Numbered from the stretch's first letter, positions 34,091 through 43,927 are shown. The stretch: DNA of 64,000 nt from Chengkuizengella sediminis (GCF_010078385.1 NZ_SIJC01000004.1:124001-188000), one strand, 5' to 3'. Numbers and translations: made by a program. Notes: generated by a model from the sequence alone, not told the origin.

Positions 34091-34501
34091 TTATGTAATA
34101 CTAGCACCGATTACAAAGGATGTTCCTACAGATATTAATAATGAAAGTAACCCAACTGCGCGATTATCCTTTTCAATTTCTTTATCCACGTTAAATTTAG
34201 GTGTCATAAATTCAAAAATAAAATAAGCAATTAATAATAATAAGAATCCAAAAGCTCCCCATTGAATGGTCTGCACTAAAGAATCATTATGCTCAATCGA
34301 AAACCGAAAAATATTTGCTATACCAAATATTTTACCCCCAGTTGCCATGGCAACGGACAAATTCCCTTTTTGTATTTGTTCCCAGTTTTTGTACCTAGTT
34401 ACTAATTCAAAAATAAACAAACTAATTAAAATAGATATAATGACCACTGAATAAAATAAAACCGTAGATAAATATTGATGCTCTAAAATAAAATCAAACA
34501 A
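34091..34501 (-). CDS. DUF350 membrane protein
   Basis: The 136-aa protein has four predicted membrane helices: a first helix after the short N-terminus, then FELVTRYKNWEQIQKGNLSV (a typical DUF350 loop), a helix pair with AMATGGKIFGIANIF, and the C-terminal AVGLLSLLISVGTSFVIGAS. DUF350 (YjfL-like) proteins are often encoded beside PspA and flotillin genes, as here, and are thought to take part in membrane-stress or surface maintenance. It is separated from the pspA gene by a hairpin, so it may be partly uncoupled. Confidence 0.88.
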   Translation of the reverse strand: MFDFILEHQYLSTVLFYSVVIISILISLFIFELVTRYKNWEQIQKGNLSVAMATGGKIFGIANIFRFSIEHNDSLVQTIQWGAFGFLLLLIAYFIFEFMTPKFNVDKEIEKDNRAVGLLSLLISVGTSFVIGASIT

Positions 34502-34536
34502 CCATACTCACTTCCTGTCTTATGAATAAATAGATC

Positions 34537-34572
34537 AACCACCGTTATCATTTATTACAAATAACGGTGGTT
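34537..34572 (-). terminator. Hairpin between pspA and the DUF350 gene
   Basis: The stem AACCACCGTTAT/ATAACGGTGGTT is strong and lies 14 bases past the pspA stop. The T tract is short, so it may only partly terminate. Confidence 0.7.
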
Positions 34573-34585
34573 AAATATGAATATA

Positions 34586-35260
34586 TTAAGCTTTATCTTT
34601 ATTGGCTAATTGTGCTTTTAATGCTGCTAATTCATCATCTACATCACTACTGTCTAATGCATCAAGCTCATTATCTAATGAACGTGAAGAGTTTTTAAGA
34701 TCTTCACTTGCTTCTGCTTCTGCTTCCATTTGCAGAACCTTTTCGTTCATACGATCAAAACCTTTAGCACCTGTATCTTTACCAAATCCAGACATGGTCT
34801 GATTAATTTTCTTTTGTGCTTTTGCTGATTCCGCTCGAGCTACTAATGTATCCTTACGGTTTTTCATTTTACCAAATTCATCTTTCATATCCTCTAGTTG
34901 CTTACGTAAGGAGTCTGCATTTGATTTTGCATTATCATATTGTGTTTTAAAGTCATCCAATTTTTCTTGATGTTCTTTTTTATCCTCTAATGCACGACGA
35001 GCTAAATCCTCATTGCCACTTTCCAAAGCCTTCATAGCTTGTTGACTTCGTTTGTCTACCATCTCTTGTGATTCTTCGTATTTATGTTTCATTTTCTTCT
35101 CAATGGCAATTTGTTTGGCCACTGCGATTTCAGCTTCCGCGATATCATCTTCCATATCTCTTAAGTATTGATTTAACATTTTCACTGGATCTTCAGCTTT
35201 ATCGATTAAGTCATTGATTGCTGCTGAGGAAATATCTCTAATTCTTTTGAAAATACTCAT
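34586..35260 (-). CDS. pspA: PspA/IM30 family membrane-stress protein
   Basis: The product is 224 aa and almost wholly coiled-coil helix, starting MSIFKRIRDISSAAINDLID (amphipathic membrane helix) and continuing KAEDPVKMLNQYLRDMEDDI, the PspA/Vipp1 signature. PspA forms ESCRT-III-like scaffolds that protect damaged cytoplasmic membrane. In Bacillus subtilis the homologue is induced by cell-envelope stress through SigW. A SigW-type promoter lies about 80-105 bases ahead here (35340-35365), so the same control is expected. It is downstream of flotillin and may also be read through from the flotillin promoter. Confidence 0.93.
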   Translation of the reverse strand: MSIFKRIRDISSAAINDLIDKAEDPVKMLNQYLRDMEDDIAEAEIAVAKQIAIEKKMKHKYEESQEMVDKRSQQAMKALESGNEDLARRALEDKKEHQEKLDDFKTQYDNAKSNADSLRKQLEDMKDEFGKMKNRKDTLVARAESAKAQKKINQTMSGFGKDTGAKGFDRMNEKVLQMEAEAEASEDLKNSSRSLDNELDALDSSDVDDELAALKAQLANKDKA

Positions 35261-35339
35261 TTTATAAAAATCCTCCCTTATTTATCTGTATTACCTTTTT
35301 CATTTGATAATATCCTATTATATTGTACCTACTTTATAT

Positions 35340-35365
35340 TACGGTTTTATTAAATGTTGGTTTCA
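35340..35365 (-). promoter_or_regulatory. SigW-type promoter of pspA
   Basis: On the minus strand TGAAAC is followed after exactly 16 bases by CGTA, the ECF SigW consensus. It is placed just beyond the flotillin stop and about 80 bases before the pspA start. Established knowledge in B. subtilis: pspA is SigW-dependent. Confidence 0.8.
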
Positions 35366-35366
35366 A

Positions 35367-36821
35367 TTATTTTTTGCTAGTTAAATTTTTCATCATTTCT
35401 TGAACATCTAGACCAGATACATCTTTGAGCATTTCAGGCGCTGTAGCCATTAGAGAAGTGACATAGTTGCTGACTCTAGCGGCACCTTCTCCATTTCCTG
35501 TATCTACTACAGTTAATTTGTCAATGCCTTTTAATGGTTCTGCAACCTTACCTGCTAATTCAGGAAGCATCTTCACAATGATATCAAGCACTGCTGCTTC
35601 ACCAAACTTTTCAAATGCTTCTGCTAGTTTCTCTTTCGCTTCCGCTTCTGCAAGACCTTGCAAACGAGTAACCTCAGCTGTTGCTGTACCCTTCGCTTTC
35701 TCAGCTTCAGCAATCGCGATACCGTCTAAACGTTTATTCTCTGCGTTTGCTTTTGCTTCTGCTTCGATTCGATATTGTAACGCATCCGCTTCTCTTAATC
35801 GTTTAGCTTTGTCAGCTTCTGCAGCCTGCTCTACTGCATATCTATCCGCATCCGCTTTCTTCTTCACTTCTGCATCATACTGCTTCTCTCTTCTTAAAAT
35901 CTCTTTTTCTTCGATATCGATGGCTCTCTCTTTTTTGACAATCTCAACTTGCATTTGTTCTTCAACAACTTGTTGTCTGGAACGTGCTTCTTGAATATTG
36001 TAGGACTGATCTGCTTCTGCTTTTGCCATATCTTGATCCTTTTTAAAGGAAGCAACTTTCAACTCTTTTTCTTTCGTAGCTTCTGCAACATTCGTATCTC
36101 TAAGTAACTCTGCTTTTTGACCTTCTTCATCTGCTTGTGCTTTTTGAATTCTAGAATCACGAATCGCATCCGCTTCTGCAATTTCTGCATCTCTTTTTAC
36201 CGCAGCGATTCTTGGTTTACCTAAGGCATCCAAGTATCCATGTTGATCTCTTAAGTCTTTAATCGTAAAGGAAACAATCGAAAGTCCCATTTTTTTCAAA
36301 TCACGGGCAGCAACTCCCTGCACCTCTTGTGCAAATCGATCACGGTTTTTATATACTTCTTCTACGGTCATTGTACCTAAAATCGCACGTAAATGTCCTT
36401 CCAAAACTTCCTGTGCTTCTGATTGTAAATCCTCTTTGGATTTACCCATAAATTGTTCCGCAGCCGTTGCAATATCTTCTACCGAACTTCCTACTTTAAT
36501 AATCGCCACACCGTCCGCCATAACTGGAACCCCTTGCTCAGTGTACACTTCAGGAGTTGAAATATCTAATTTGTGTGACATTAAGGAAAGGAAATCTGAC
36601 TTTTGGAAAATAGGGAGAATAAATGCCCCTCCACCACGTACAATTTTAATTTTTCGACCAGACTCATCTGTAATTGTATTTCCGCTTCCTAACATAGAAC
36701 CTGTCACAACCATCGCTTCGTCCGAGCTCACTGTTTTATACCTTGCCCAAAATGCTAATCCTAATAAAATAATAACACCAATAACAACAACGGGAATTAC
36801 TAAATATGGTGGTATATCCAT
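35367..36821 (-). CDS. floT: Flotillin (FloT-type)
   Basis: The product is about 484 aa. The start is ATG at 36821 (MDIPPYLVIPVVVIGVIILL), with AGAGGAGG 7 bases ahead; the longer frame to 36890 lacks an RBS. An N-terminal membrane-inserting hairpin is followed by the SPFH/PHB domain (SSDEAMVVTGSMLGSG; GVPVMADGVAIIKVGSS; DLKKMGLSIVSFTIKDLRDQ) and a long AE-rich coiled coil (EAKANAENKRLDG). The C-terminus has MLPELAGKVAEPLKGIDKLT. Flotillins organise membrane microdomains and maintain fluidity. It is transcribed after the NfeD gene, the same order as yuaF-floT in B. subtilis, where SigW controls the pair. Confidence 0.95.
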   Translation of the reverse strand: MDIPPYLVIPVVVIGVIILLGLAFWARYKTVSSDEAMVVTGSMLGSGNTITDESGRKIKIVRGGGAFILPIFQKSDFLSLMSHKLDISTPEVYTEQGVPVMADGVAIIKVGSSVEDIATAAEQFMGKSKEDLQSEAQEVLEGHLRAILGTMTVEEVYKNRDRFAQEVQGVAARDLKKMGLSIVSFTIKDLRDQHGYLDALGKPRIAAVKRDAEIAEADAIRDSRIQKAQADEEGQKAELLRDTNVAEATKEKELKVASFKKDQDMAKAEADQSYNIQEARSRQQVVEEQMQVEIVKKERAIDIEEKEILRREKQYDAEVKKKADADRYAVEQAAEADKAKRLREADALQYRIEAEAKANAENKRLDGIAIAEAEKAKGTATAEVTRLQGLAEAEAKEKLAEAFEKFGEAAVLDIIVKMLPELAGKVAEPLKGIDKLTVVDTGNGEGAARVSNYVTSLMATAPEMLKDVSGLDVQEMMKNLTSKK

Positions 36822-36867
36822 TATAAATCCTCCTCTAAGTAAAATAAATTGATTTCTGTGTCTTTTT

Positions 36868-37395
36868 TCATGAATCAAAATTTGAGACATAAAGGGTGCT
36901 GTCCTTCACTTCAATAACAACTATCTTTGTACCTTCTTTGATGACTTCGCCATCATAACTTGCAGCAATTTCATTAATTTGACTTGCACCGATCTTAATT
37001 AAAACCTCTCCATATCCATTCTTTGGAATGGTTATTGTTACTTCTCCTATTTTCCCAACATAGTCTTGTATAGAATGGGAAATGGAGTTCTCTGTATTTT
37101 TCATAGGTTTAACATAAAGGAAGTAGACCAAAATTGACATCAGTATGGCAGCACATACCGATAATATAATAATAGCTGGCATATGTAGGGACGTATATTG
37201 TGTAAGTAAAATCCCCGATCCTCCAAATATCGTTAGCCCTCCAACAAGTGTAACTGGTTCAAGAAAATCTAAACCATCCACAGATAAAAAATCAAATATA
37301 CCATCCATAAAACTACCAATGATATCTCCAAATACAACGGTCACTAGTGTAAATAAAACTCCAAATATGAAACAGCCCCAGAATATCTCAATCAT
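36868..37395 (-). CDS. NfeD family membrane protein (YuaF-like)
   Basis: The 175-aa protein has three N-terminal membrane helices (IFWGCFIFGVLFTLVTVVFG; LVGGLTIFGGSGILL; AIIILSVCAAILMSILVYFL). The C-terminal soluble OB-fold NfeD domain has YVGKIGEVTITIPKNGYGEV, SYDGEVIKEGTKIVVIEV and a short tail. Length and layout equal B. subtilis YuaF (short NfeD without protease domain), the partner of FloT. It is the first gene of the flotillin operon, with a SigW-type promoter about 56-82 bases ahead. Role: microdomain and membrane-fluidity control together with flotillin. Confidence 0.92.
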   Translation of the reverse strand: MIEIFWGCFIFGVLFTLVTVVFGDIIGSFMDGIFDFLSVDGLDFLEPVTLVGGLTIFGGSGILLTQYTSLHMPAIIILSVCAAILMSILVYFLYVKPMKNTENSISHSIQDYVGKIGEVTITIPKNGYGEVLIKIGASQINEIAASYDGEVIKEGTKIVVIEVKDSTLYVSNFDS

Positions 37396-37450
37396 TTCAA
37401 TTCACCCCTTTCTAGATTAACAATATGCTATAAAAATCAACTACTAGTAA

Positions 37451-37477
37451 TACGTCACACGTGTCACAAAAGTTTCA
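37451..37477 (-). promoter_or_regulatory. SigW-type promoter of the NfeD-flotillin operon
   Basis: On the minus strand TGAAAC is followed after 17 bases by CGTATTA. This fits the SigW consensus (spacing 16-17) and is located some 56 bases before the NfeD start. The remainder of 37396-37697 holds only a weak hairpin (about 37629-37652) after the helicase gene. Confidence 0.75.
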
Positions 37478-37697
37478 AATTATTTCATACTTCTCCATTT
37501 TTCTCGGTCAAGCTCCTAAAATCTCTCTTTCATTATACACTCGTTTGTAAAAATATAATTTTAAATACGTTACAAATTTCTTAAAAGTTTCAAAACCATG
37601 CTATTATTGCAAAGCACCAAAAAAAACCGTCCATGGCAGGACAGGTTAGATTTGATCCTATCATATTCTTCACTTATGAATTTAACAATATTTTAGT

Positions 37698-40600
37698 TTA
37701 CAAATTCAATATCTCTTTAATTTCATCTTCTGATAAACCTGAAAGCATTGTTTCCCCTGGTTGGATGACCTTCTCGATTAGTTCCTTTTTCTTTTGTTGG
37801 AGTTCCACAATTTTTTCTTCGATTGTCCCTTGAGTGATCAAACGATTCACTTGAACAACATTTTTCTGACCGATGCGATAAGCACGATCGACGGCCTGTT
37901 CATCTACTGCAGGATTCCACCATAAGTCATATAAAATGACAGTGTCAGCACCCGTTAGATTTAACCCTGTTCCCCCTGCTTTTAAAGACACAAGAAAAAT
38001 TTCTTTTTCTCCTTGGTTGAATCTTTCCGTCATTTTAATTCTTTCCAGCTTATCTGTTTTTCCATCCAAATAAAAATAGTCTGCTTGTTTTTGGTCTAGT
38101 TCCTCGCGAATGATTTTTAACATACTCGTAAATTGAGAGAAAATGAGGATTCGATGTCCTCCCTCAATTCCTTCATTCACAATTTCTAATAATTGTTCAA
38201 GTTTACCAGATGAACCTTCATAATTATCTATAAATAAACTCGGATGACAGCACAGTTGTCTAAGCCTAGTAATACCAGCTAATATCTTCATTCGGTTTTG
38301 CTGTAATTCACCTTTGCGCAAAGCTTCTCTCGTTTCCTGTTGTATTTTATCTAAATAACCGAGATATAATTTTTTCTGTTCTGTTGTTAACTCCGATACC
38401 TGCAGTGTTTCGATTTTGTCAGGTAATTCCTTTAATACGTCCTTTTTCATTCGCCTTAAAATAAATGGTTTTACGATTCGAGAAATTTTCTCATGAGACA
38501 TTTTTGTAAAAGCTTGTTTCCCATGAAATAGACCTGGTAAAATCACTTGAAAGATAGACCACAATTCATCCAGCGAATTTTCAATTGGAGTTCCACTGAG
38601 TGCAAATCGTCTTGCCGCTCTTAACTTTCTCACGGCTTGGGAAGTTTGAGTTTGGATGTTTTTAATATTTTGTGCTTCATCCAAAATCAGAATTCTAAAA
38701 TTTTGCTCTTGATACATTTCAATATCCCTTCTAATCAAAGGGTAAGATGTAACAAGTACATCTATGTTGGATAAATCGTTCATCATATCCAAACGTGTTT
38801 GTTTATCTCCAGCCACAACCTCCACATTTATATTTGGAGCAAACCTCTGAAATTCATTTTTCCAGTTATATATTAAAGAAGCAGGTGAAACAATCAGGGT
38901 CGGTTCTGTAATCTCTTCGTTGTTTTCCTTGTCAGATAATATATAAGAGATGCTTTGTATCGTTTTTCCTAACCCCATGTCATCAGCCAATATTCCACCA
39001 AAATGATAATGTTCTAACATTTTCAGCCATTGAAAACCAAACACTTGATAGTCCCGAAGCGTATCTTTCAAGCTTTCTGGTGGTTCAAACTCTAAGTTGT
39101 CAGGGTGTTTGATATGGTCTAAAAGTTGACGGAAATTTCTCCCGATTTTCACTGTAGATTTATTTTGATTGATAATCTCTTCCACTTGTAATCCACGCAT
39201 CGTATTTGTTTGAATGGTTAACCCGTCAATATCTGATTGTTGTACCTCAAGTTCATCAAAGAGCTGTCTTATCCCTTTAAAATCTTCATGCTCTAAGGAA
39301 ACAAAACTACCATCCGTTAAACGAACATATTTTTTCTTTTCAACTACCGATTGTAATATCTGATAAACTTCTTCACTATCAATACCGTCCATTTCAAATT
39401 TCACTTCAAATAAGTTTGTGGAAGGATTAATATCCATATTTGTTTTAGGCACAAAGTTTTCATCTGGTAACATTTCTTTTGCCGCAGAGGAGATATAGAT
39501 TTCAGCCATTTTTTCTATTTTAGGTAAATCTTCATATAAAAACTGGAACATGTCATATTCATCTTCAATATACAGTTTCTCTCCGTTCCATTTAAATGGA
39601 GTGCTTTCAATAAGAGACATCACTTCATTTTCTTTTTCAACATTTCTCATTAAAATAAGATCCTGCTCTTTATTAGAAATCACCCTTTGCAACGGGTCAA
39701 TCACAATATCTCCATAATGATATTCTAATGAAGAAGATAACGAATCGTTTTCTTTATCCACCCTCAGCTTCACTTTTAGTGGTGGGTTAATCAGTTGATC
39801 TGAAATATGATCTGCTATTTCTACCTTTCCAATTTTATTTAAGTTAGGTACTACATTAGAAATCACACCTTCAATTTGTTCTCTGTTAATTAACAATTGG
39901 GATTGTGATCGGAATTCCTTTTTTAAATCCAATAACATTTGAAATTGTGTTTTATTCACCTGATAAAACGTTCCCTCTTGAAAAATATATCCATACGATT
40001 CAAGGAAAACAACGGAATCAAAACCTTTTAATTTCAATAAAAAATCAGAGGTGTTAAATTTATCAAGTTGAAAGAAAAATGGAGGTACTTCATTCACAAT
40101 TTGAATGTGAACATGTTTATCCCATCCACTTTCGACATTTGTGTTTCTGTTTATTAATTTACTTAATAGTTCATCTGAACGATGGGGGGGAATTCTAAGA
40201 AATCGATCACGATTGGATGCATTAATCACATAGGAGTAGGGAGATGATTCACCATAAAACACTTCATTCTCCATGATCTCTCCAAGAATTTTGAAAATTT
40301 CTAAATCCTCTTGTTCAAGTTGAGATTCGCTTGGATCATATGTAAATTTTTTTGTGAAAATATATGGTTTATTATTAGATAGAGCGGTAAGAAACTCTCT
40401 CATATTACGTACGATATACGAGTGGTTGATTCCGACTTTTAATTCCACGGCTAATAGAGATCCAGAATCGATGGAATCCATGATGTTACAAGTATATTCC
40501 ACCCTCATTAACTCTTTTTCACTCTGGTATTCTTGTTCATTATTGATATGATATTTTTCAAATAATTGAATCATTCGATCCGTTGCAACCTGATCTCTTT

Positions 40601-40976
40601 TTGGAATAGAAGGGGGACTATAGTTATTGACTCCATTTTGTTTTTGCTCATAATATTTTAATAATTGGCCACTGGTTTCCAATTCATTTATTTTTAATAA
40701 GGTAGCAATGATATGTTTGCAATAATTATAATACCCATTGTGAGCTGGGCAATCACACTGAACATGTAAATCTTTAGAATGATCATCCATTTGAACACGT
40801 ACATCATACTTATGGTTTCCTTCTACAAGAGCCTCACATAAAGTTTCTCTACTTATAAAGTTTAATTTCGTCACATAACCATTTTTCCAATAGGAATAAC
40901 CACGATTGAAAACGGTCATATCATCAGCTAGATCCTGAATTTCTTCTACTGTTAAACCAAATAAAATCCCATTCAT
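37698..40976 (-). CDS. SWIM-domain SNF2-family helicase
   Basis: This 1092-aa ATPase has an N-terminal SWIM zinc finger (VQCDCPAHNGYYNYCKH, C-x-C...C-x-H) within the first 100 residues, then a long unassigned region. The helicase core starts near 640: Walker A in GGILADDMGLGKTIQ, DEAQ box in LILDEAQNIKN, SALSGTPIEN motif III (FALSGTPIENSLDELW), and late motifs SLKAGGTGLNLTGAD and DEQAVDRAYRIGQ. SNF2 enzymes move along duplex DNA and remodel protein-DNA complexes; the bacterial SWIM-SNF2 type is widespread in Bacillales and its role is poorly defined. It is a single gene. Confidence 0.95.
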   Translation of the reverse strand: MNGILFGLTVEEIQDLADDMTVFNRGYSYWKNGYVTKLNFISRETLCEALVEGNHKYDVRVQMDDHSKDLHVQCDCPAHNGYYNYCKHIIATLLKINELETSGQLLKYYEQKQNGVNNYSPPSIPKRDQVATDRMIQLFEKYHINNEQEYQSEKELMRVEYTCNIMDSIDSGSLLAVELKVGINHSYIVRNMREFLTALSNNKPYIFTKKFTYDPSESQLEQEDLEIFKILGEIMENEVFYGESSPYSYVINASNRDRFLRIPPHRSDELLSKLINRNTNVESGWDKHVHIQIVNEVPPFFFQLDKFNTSDFLLKLKGFDSVVFLESYGYIFQEGTFYQVNKTQFQMLLDLKKEFRSQSQLLINREQIEGVISNVVPNLNKIGKVEIADHISDQLINPPLKVKLRVDKENDSLSSSLEYHYGDIVIDPLQRVISNKEQDLILMRNVEKENEVMSLIESTPFKWNGEKLYIEDEYDMFQFLYEDLPKIEKMAEIYISSAAKEMLPDENFVPKTNMDINPSTNLFEVKFEMDGIDSEEVYQILQSVVEKKKYVRLTDGSFVSLEHEDFKGIRQLFDELEVQQSDIDGLTIQTNTMRGLQVEEIINQNKSTVKIGRNFRQLLDHIKHPDNLEFEPPESLKDTLRDYQVFGFQWLKMLEHYHFGGILADDMGLGKTIQSISYILSDKENNEEITEPTLIVSPASLIYNWKNEFQRFAPNINVEVVAGDKQTRLDMMNDLSNIDVLVTSYPLIRRDIEMYQEQNFRILILDEAQNIKNIQTQTSQAVRKLRAARRFALSGTPIENSLDELWSIFQVILPGLFHGKQAFTKMSHEKISRIVKPFILRRMKKDVLKELPDKIETLQVSELTTEQKKLYLGYLDKIQQETREALRKGELQQNRMKILAGITRLRQLCCHPSLFIDNYEGSSGKLEQLLEIVNEGIEGGHRILIFSQFTSMLKIIREELDQKQADYFYLDGKTDKLERIKMTERFNQGEKEIFLVSLKAGGTGLNLTGADTVILYDLWWNPAVDEQAVDRAYRIGQKNVVQVNRLITQGTIEEKIVELQQKKKELIEKVIQPGETMLSGLSEDEIKEILNL

Positions 40977-41146
40977 TTAAATATCATCCTATTAAATAAT
41001 TTTTAGTCATGCAAATTATGTTTCGTTCTTTTTACATCATTCCTATTCTTTCCATTCTAAAGGTACAAAAACCTTCATGCAAGAAAATTTATATATACCC
41101 CAAAAAGTGACGTGAAGCTTTGAAAGTTATTATTTTCATTTACATT

Positions 41147-41173
41147 TAAAAAGGCTCCGTATAGTTGGAGCCT
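41147..41173 (-). terminator. Terminator of the 41218 gene
   Basis: The stem AGGCTCC/GGAGCCT with loop AACTATAC is followed on the minus strand by TTTTTAAA, 45 bases past the stop. Confidence 0.8.
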
Positions 41174-41217
41174 ATTTAAACCATTGACATATTCAGGTTA
41201 CTTGCAAACTTAAAATT

Positions 41218-41535
41218 TTAAGTATTGTCTTTGAAAAACATTTCATAGGCTAAGTCGGTTTGAATTTTTGCCTCTGGTTCTGTTAACTTACGAACTAAAT
41301 CCATTTCCACTTTCGTTACTTCTTCACCTTGGAAGGTGATTTCTGCGATAGAAGCAGTAATTTTCACAATCGCTACAGCTTCGTTATTCGGTGTATAAGC
41401 TATCGCTTTTTGACCCGTCGGATACACTCGAAAACCTTTTTTAACCATTGCCGTTTTTCCGTATTCTAATAAGTCATGCAGTTCTTGTTCAGATTTAAAT
41501 TTACACACTGAATTAAATTCTGATTGAAACCCCAT
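41218..41535 (-). CDS. Small conserved protein of unknown function
   Basis: The 105-aa protein starts MGFQSEFNSVCKFKSEQELH, with GKTAMVKKGFRVYPTGQKAI and AVAIVKITASIAEITFQG. The MGFQSEFN-x-V-x-K opening and the KKG-RVYP-x-x-x-x-x-x-x-T segment are conserved in Bacillales small proteins, as I remember them, but I have no function to give. It is soluble, alpha/beta, with no catalytic motif. It lies 74 bases after the D-alanine ligase gene and may be co-transcribed. It has its own terminator. Confidence 0.65.
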   Translation of the reverse strand: MGFQSEFNSVCKFKSEQELHDLLEYGKTAMVKKGFRVYPTGQKAIAYTPNNEAVAIVKITASIAEITFQGEEVTKVEMDLVRKLTEPEAKIQTDLAYEMFFKDNT

Positions 41536-41609
41536 ATATCCTCACTCCTCTTATACCCACAAAAGTAATGAGATGACTTTGATGTTTATTGGAAAAGCTG
41601 CTCCGAATA

Positions 41610-42767
41610 TTATTCCACATCAAATCCATACTGTAGGTTTTGTTTATCATTATATCTAAGAATGGCCAAATCGATCAAACGATCTAATAATTCCTGATAT
41701 GGAACTCCTGTATGTTTCCATAATAAAGGAAACATGCTAAATGGTGTAAATCCTGGCATCGTGTTAATTTCATTAATGAATACTTTGTTATCTGTTTTAT
41801 CTATAAAAAAATCTACACGAGACAGACCCGTTCCTTCAATGGACTGAAAAGCTTTAATCGCTAATTTTTGTATAAGTTCTGCAGTATCTGAATCTACTTC
41901 TGCTGGAATGGTCATGACAGACTCTCCATCTACGTACTTTGCTTTATAGTCGTAAAAATCATTTGAGGACATGATTTCTCCTAATACAGAAACCTCTGGT
42001 TCTTCATTACCGATCACACCTACTTCAATCTCACGAGCTTCTATAAATTCTTCAACAATAACCTTATGATCGTATTTAAAAGCTTCTTGAATCGCTTCAA
42101 TTAATTGTTCCCGGTCATTTGCTTTGGAAATACCTACACTAGAACCTAAATTAGCTGGTTTTACAAAACAAGGATACCCGATGGCAACCTCTAAATCCAT
42201 AAGGTAATAGGACTGATCCTTTTTCCATTGATGTTTCGTAAAATAACGATAAATACATTGTGGCAGTCCTTCATGAGCAAAAATCTTTTTCATCACTGTT
42301 TTATCCATACCCATTGCTGAGGATAAAACCCCAGCACCTACATATGGAGTATTAGCCATTTCAAACAACCCTTGAATCGTACCATCTTCACCGTTAGTAC
42401 CGTGTAATAATGGAAAAATAACATCAACTGCATTCGTACTTTTGGAATCCTCATTAGAATGAAATTCAAATATACCATTCAGTTGCTGTGGGGTTGAAAG
42501 TGAAGGCATTGATGATATCACTGCTTTATCAGATTGTAGTTCTGCATCCTCTTTGTCAGCTTCTAATAATAATTGCTTTTTACTATCAACAGGAGCATTT
42601 AAATAGAGTCCTTTTCTCCAACTTCCCTTTTCTGTGATATATATAGGTAAAACATCATATTTTGAAAAGTCAAATGATTGAAGTACTGCAAATGCCGTTT
42701 CTAAGGAAACTGCATGTTCACCAGATTTCCCGCCATATATTAAACCAACTCTTATTTTCTCCCCCAT
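41610..42767 (-). CDS. ddl: D-alanine--D-alanine ligase
   Basis: The product is about 385 aa. The start is ATG at 42767 (MGEKIRVGLIYGGKSGEHAV), with TTGGAGG 8 bases ahead; the upstream extension of the frame lacks an RBS. This ATP-grasp enzyme joins two D-alanines for peptidoglycan precursors. Motifs are GGKSGEHAVSL, HGTNGEDGTIQGLFEM, FVKPANLGSSVGISK, EFIEAREIEVGVIG and the Mg-binding end FINEINTMPGFTPFSMF. A Tyr in the omega loop (DYKAKYVDG) points to D-Ala rather than D-Lac specificity. The gene stands between an amidase-domain gene and a small unknown gene. Confidence 0.95.
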   Translation of the reverse strand: MGEKIRVGLIYGGKSGEHAVSLETAFAVLQSFDFSKYDVLPIYITEKGSWRKGLYLNAPVDSKKQLLLEADKEDAELQSDKAVISSMPSLSTPQQLNGIFEFHSNEDSKSTNAVDVIFPLLHGTNGEDGTIQGLFEMANTPYVGAGVLSSAMGMDKTVMKKIFAHEGLPQCIYRYFTKHQWKKDQSYYLMDLEVAIGYPCFVKPANLGSSVGISKANDREQLIEAIQEAFKYDHKVIVEEFIEAREIEVGVIGNEEPEVSVLGEIMSSNDFYDYKAKYVDGESVMTIPAEVDSDTAELIQKLAIKAFQSIEGTGLSRVDFFIDKTDNKVFINEINTMPGFTPFSMFPLLWKHTGVPYQELLDRLIDLAILRYNDKQNLQYGFDVE

Positions 42768-42887
42768 TAAGTCGTCCTCCAAGTAAATAATATTTTCAGA
42801 ACGAAGACCGATTAAATTCACATCACTTCCATGTGAAAACATCTGCATCAGTTCATTCACGAACTGGCAATTTCTTTGTTTTTAGTT

Positions 42888-43892
42888 TTAAAGAGTGTCG
42901 AAAATATGACAAAAGCTATACTTTGTTTTTTCAGACCACGCATATGAATCTTTATAGTCCCAATATCTATGTTTGCTATTTACGGTTCTTGCATTGACAA
43001 GTGGCAGTCCATTATCATCTTTCTCTGTTACTATGGCGCTATGTTGAAATTTTGAATCTCCATCCCAATCATAAAATATTATGTCACCAATCTGTAATTG
43101 TTTTGGATCTTCCACTGTTTGAGCTCGAAGTCCGGTCGTATTAGATAATAAATAATTTTTCAAGCATTGAGATACGGTCCAACTAAAACTCCAACCATCT
43201 TTTTCTCGATCTGAATTATACCACCATCCTACCGTCCTATTCTTAGTATAATTCATTGAAGCACCACCTGCATAGATACATTGTGAAACAAAATTAGTAC
43301 AATCATCATTAAACGCACGAAAATCTGGATTGGGATTTTCCCACCATACATCAGCATATTCTTTCACTTTTGATCGTTGGTAACGAAAACTTTTCTTTGA
43401 AGATCTATTAAATATTTGTTCATTAAAAAATGGTGCTGAATTGTTATGATATTGAAATGAGCTGACTTGGTTTTTTATATGAGGATTTATTGAAGTTACA
43501 GGTGGGTTTTTACAATACTTACGTTCAGGAACAGGAATATCAATTTGCTCAATCAACCACTTTCCTTTTTGTTTCCTAAGGATAATTCGTTGTTGTTCTA
43601 TCCTTTCCTCTTCAATCCTTTTGTAGTTACCTTCATATGAAAAAAATCGTTTAAGTAGAATGTCCACTTCCGTGTGATCATATCCACTTTGTAATTTGAG
43701 GATTTTCATTCTTGTTTCGTTTTTTTGTAAGTTCAATTTTCTATCCTGAATCCTATATAATCTTTTCTGTTGCATATCCTTGTATTGTTCGTCCAATAAT
43801 AGAGGAAGTAACGGATCAATAGAACATTGACTTTCAAATTGGTTATACATTCTTACATATTCATTTAATGTTGTTTTCCAATGTGAACTCAT
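42888..43892 (-). CDS. Amidase-domain protein (Amidase_6 type)
   Basis: The 334-aa protein has an N-terminal half that is helical and charged without a signal peptide. The C-terminal domain (about 180-334) carries NDDCTNFVSQCIYAGGASM with the catalytic Cys, then GWWYNSDREKDGWSFSWT, IGDIIFYDWDGDSKFQHSAI (His) and VNARTVNSKHRYWDY. This is the putative amidase domain PF12671, found in Bacillales proteins that act on peptidoglycan or in sporulation. The lack of an export signal suggests action in a sporangium compartment or release by other means. It precedes ddl by about 120 bases in the same direction. Confidence 0.88.
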   Translation of the reverse strand: MSSHWKTTLNEYVRMYNQFESQCSIDPLLPLLLDEQYKDMQQKRLYRIQDRKLNLQKNETRMKILKLQSGYDHTEVDILLKRFFSYEGNYKRIEEERIEQQRIILRKQKGKWLIEQIDIPVPERKYCKNPPVTSINPHIKNQVSSFQYHNNSAPFFNEQIFNRSSKKSFRYQRSKVKEYADVWWENPNPDFRAFNDDCTNFVSQCIYAGGASMNYTKNRTVGWWYNSDREKDGWSFSWTVSQCLKNYLLSNTTGLRAQTVEDPKQLQIGDIIFYDWDGDSKFQHSAIVTEKDDNGLPLVNARTVNSKHRYWDYKDSYAWSEKTKYSFCHIFDTL

Positions 43893-43927
43893 AAGTGTCC
43901 CTCCATCACATTGTTTTATAAAGGTTT

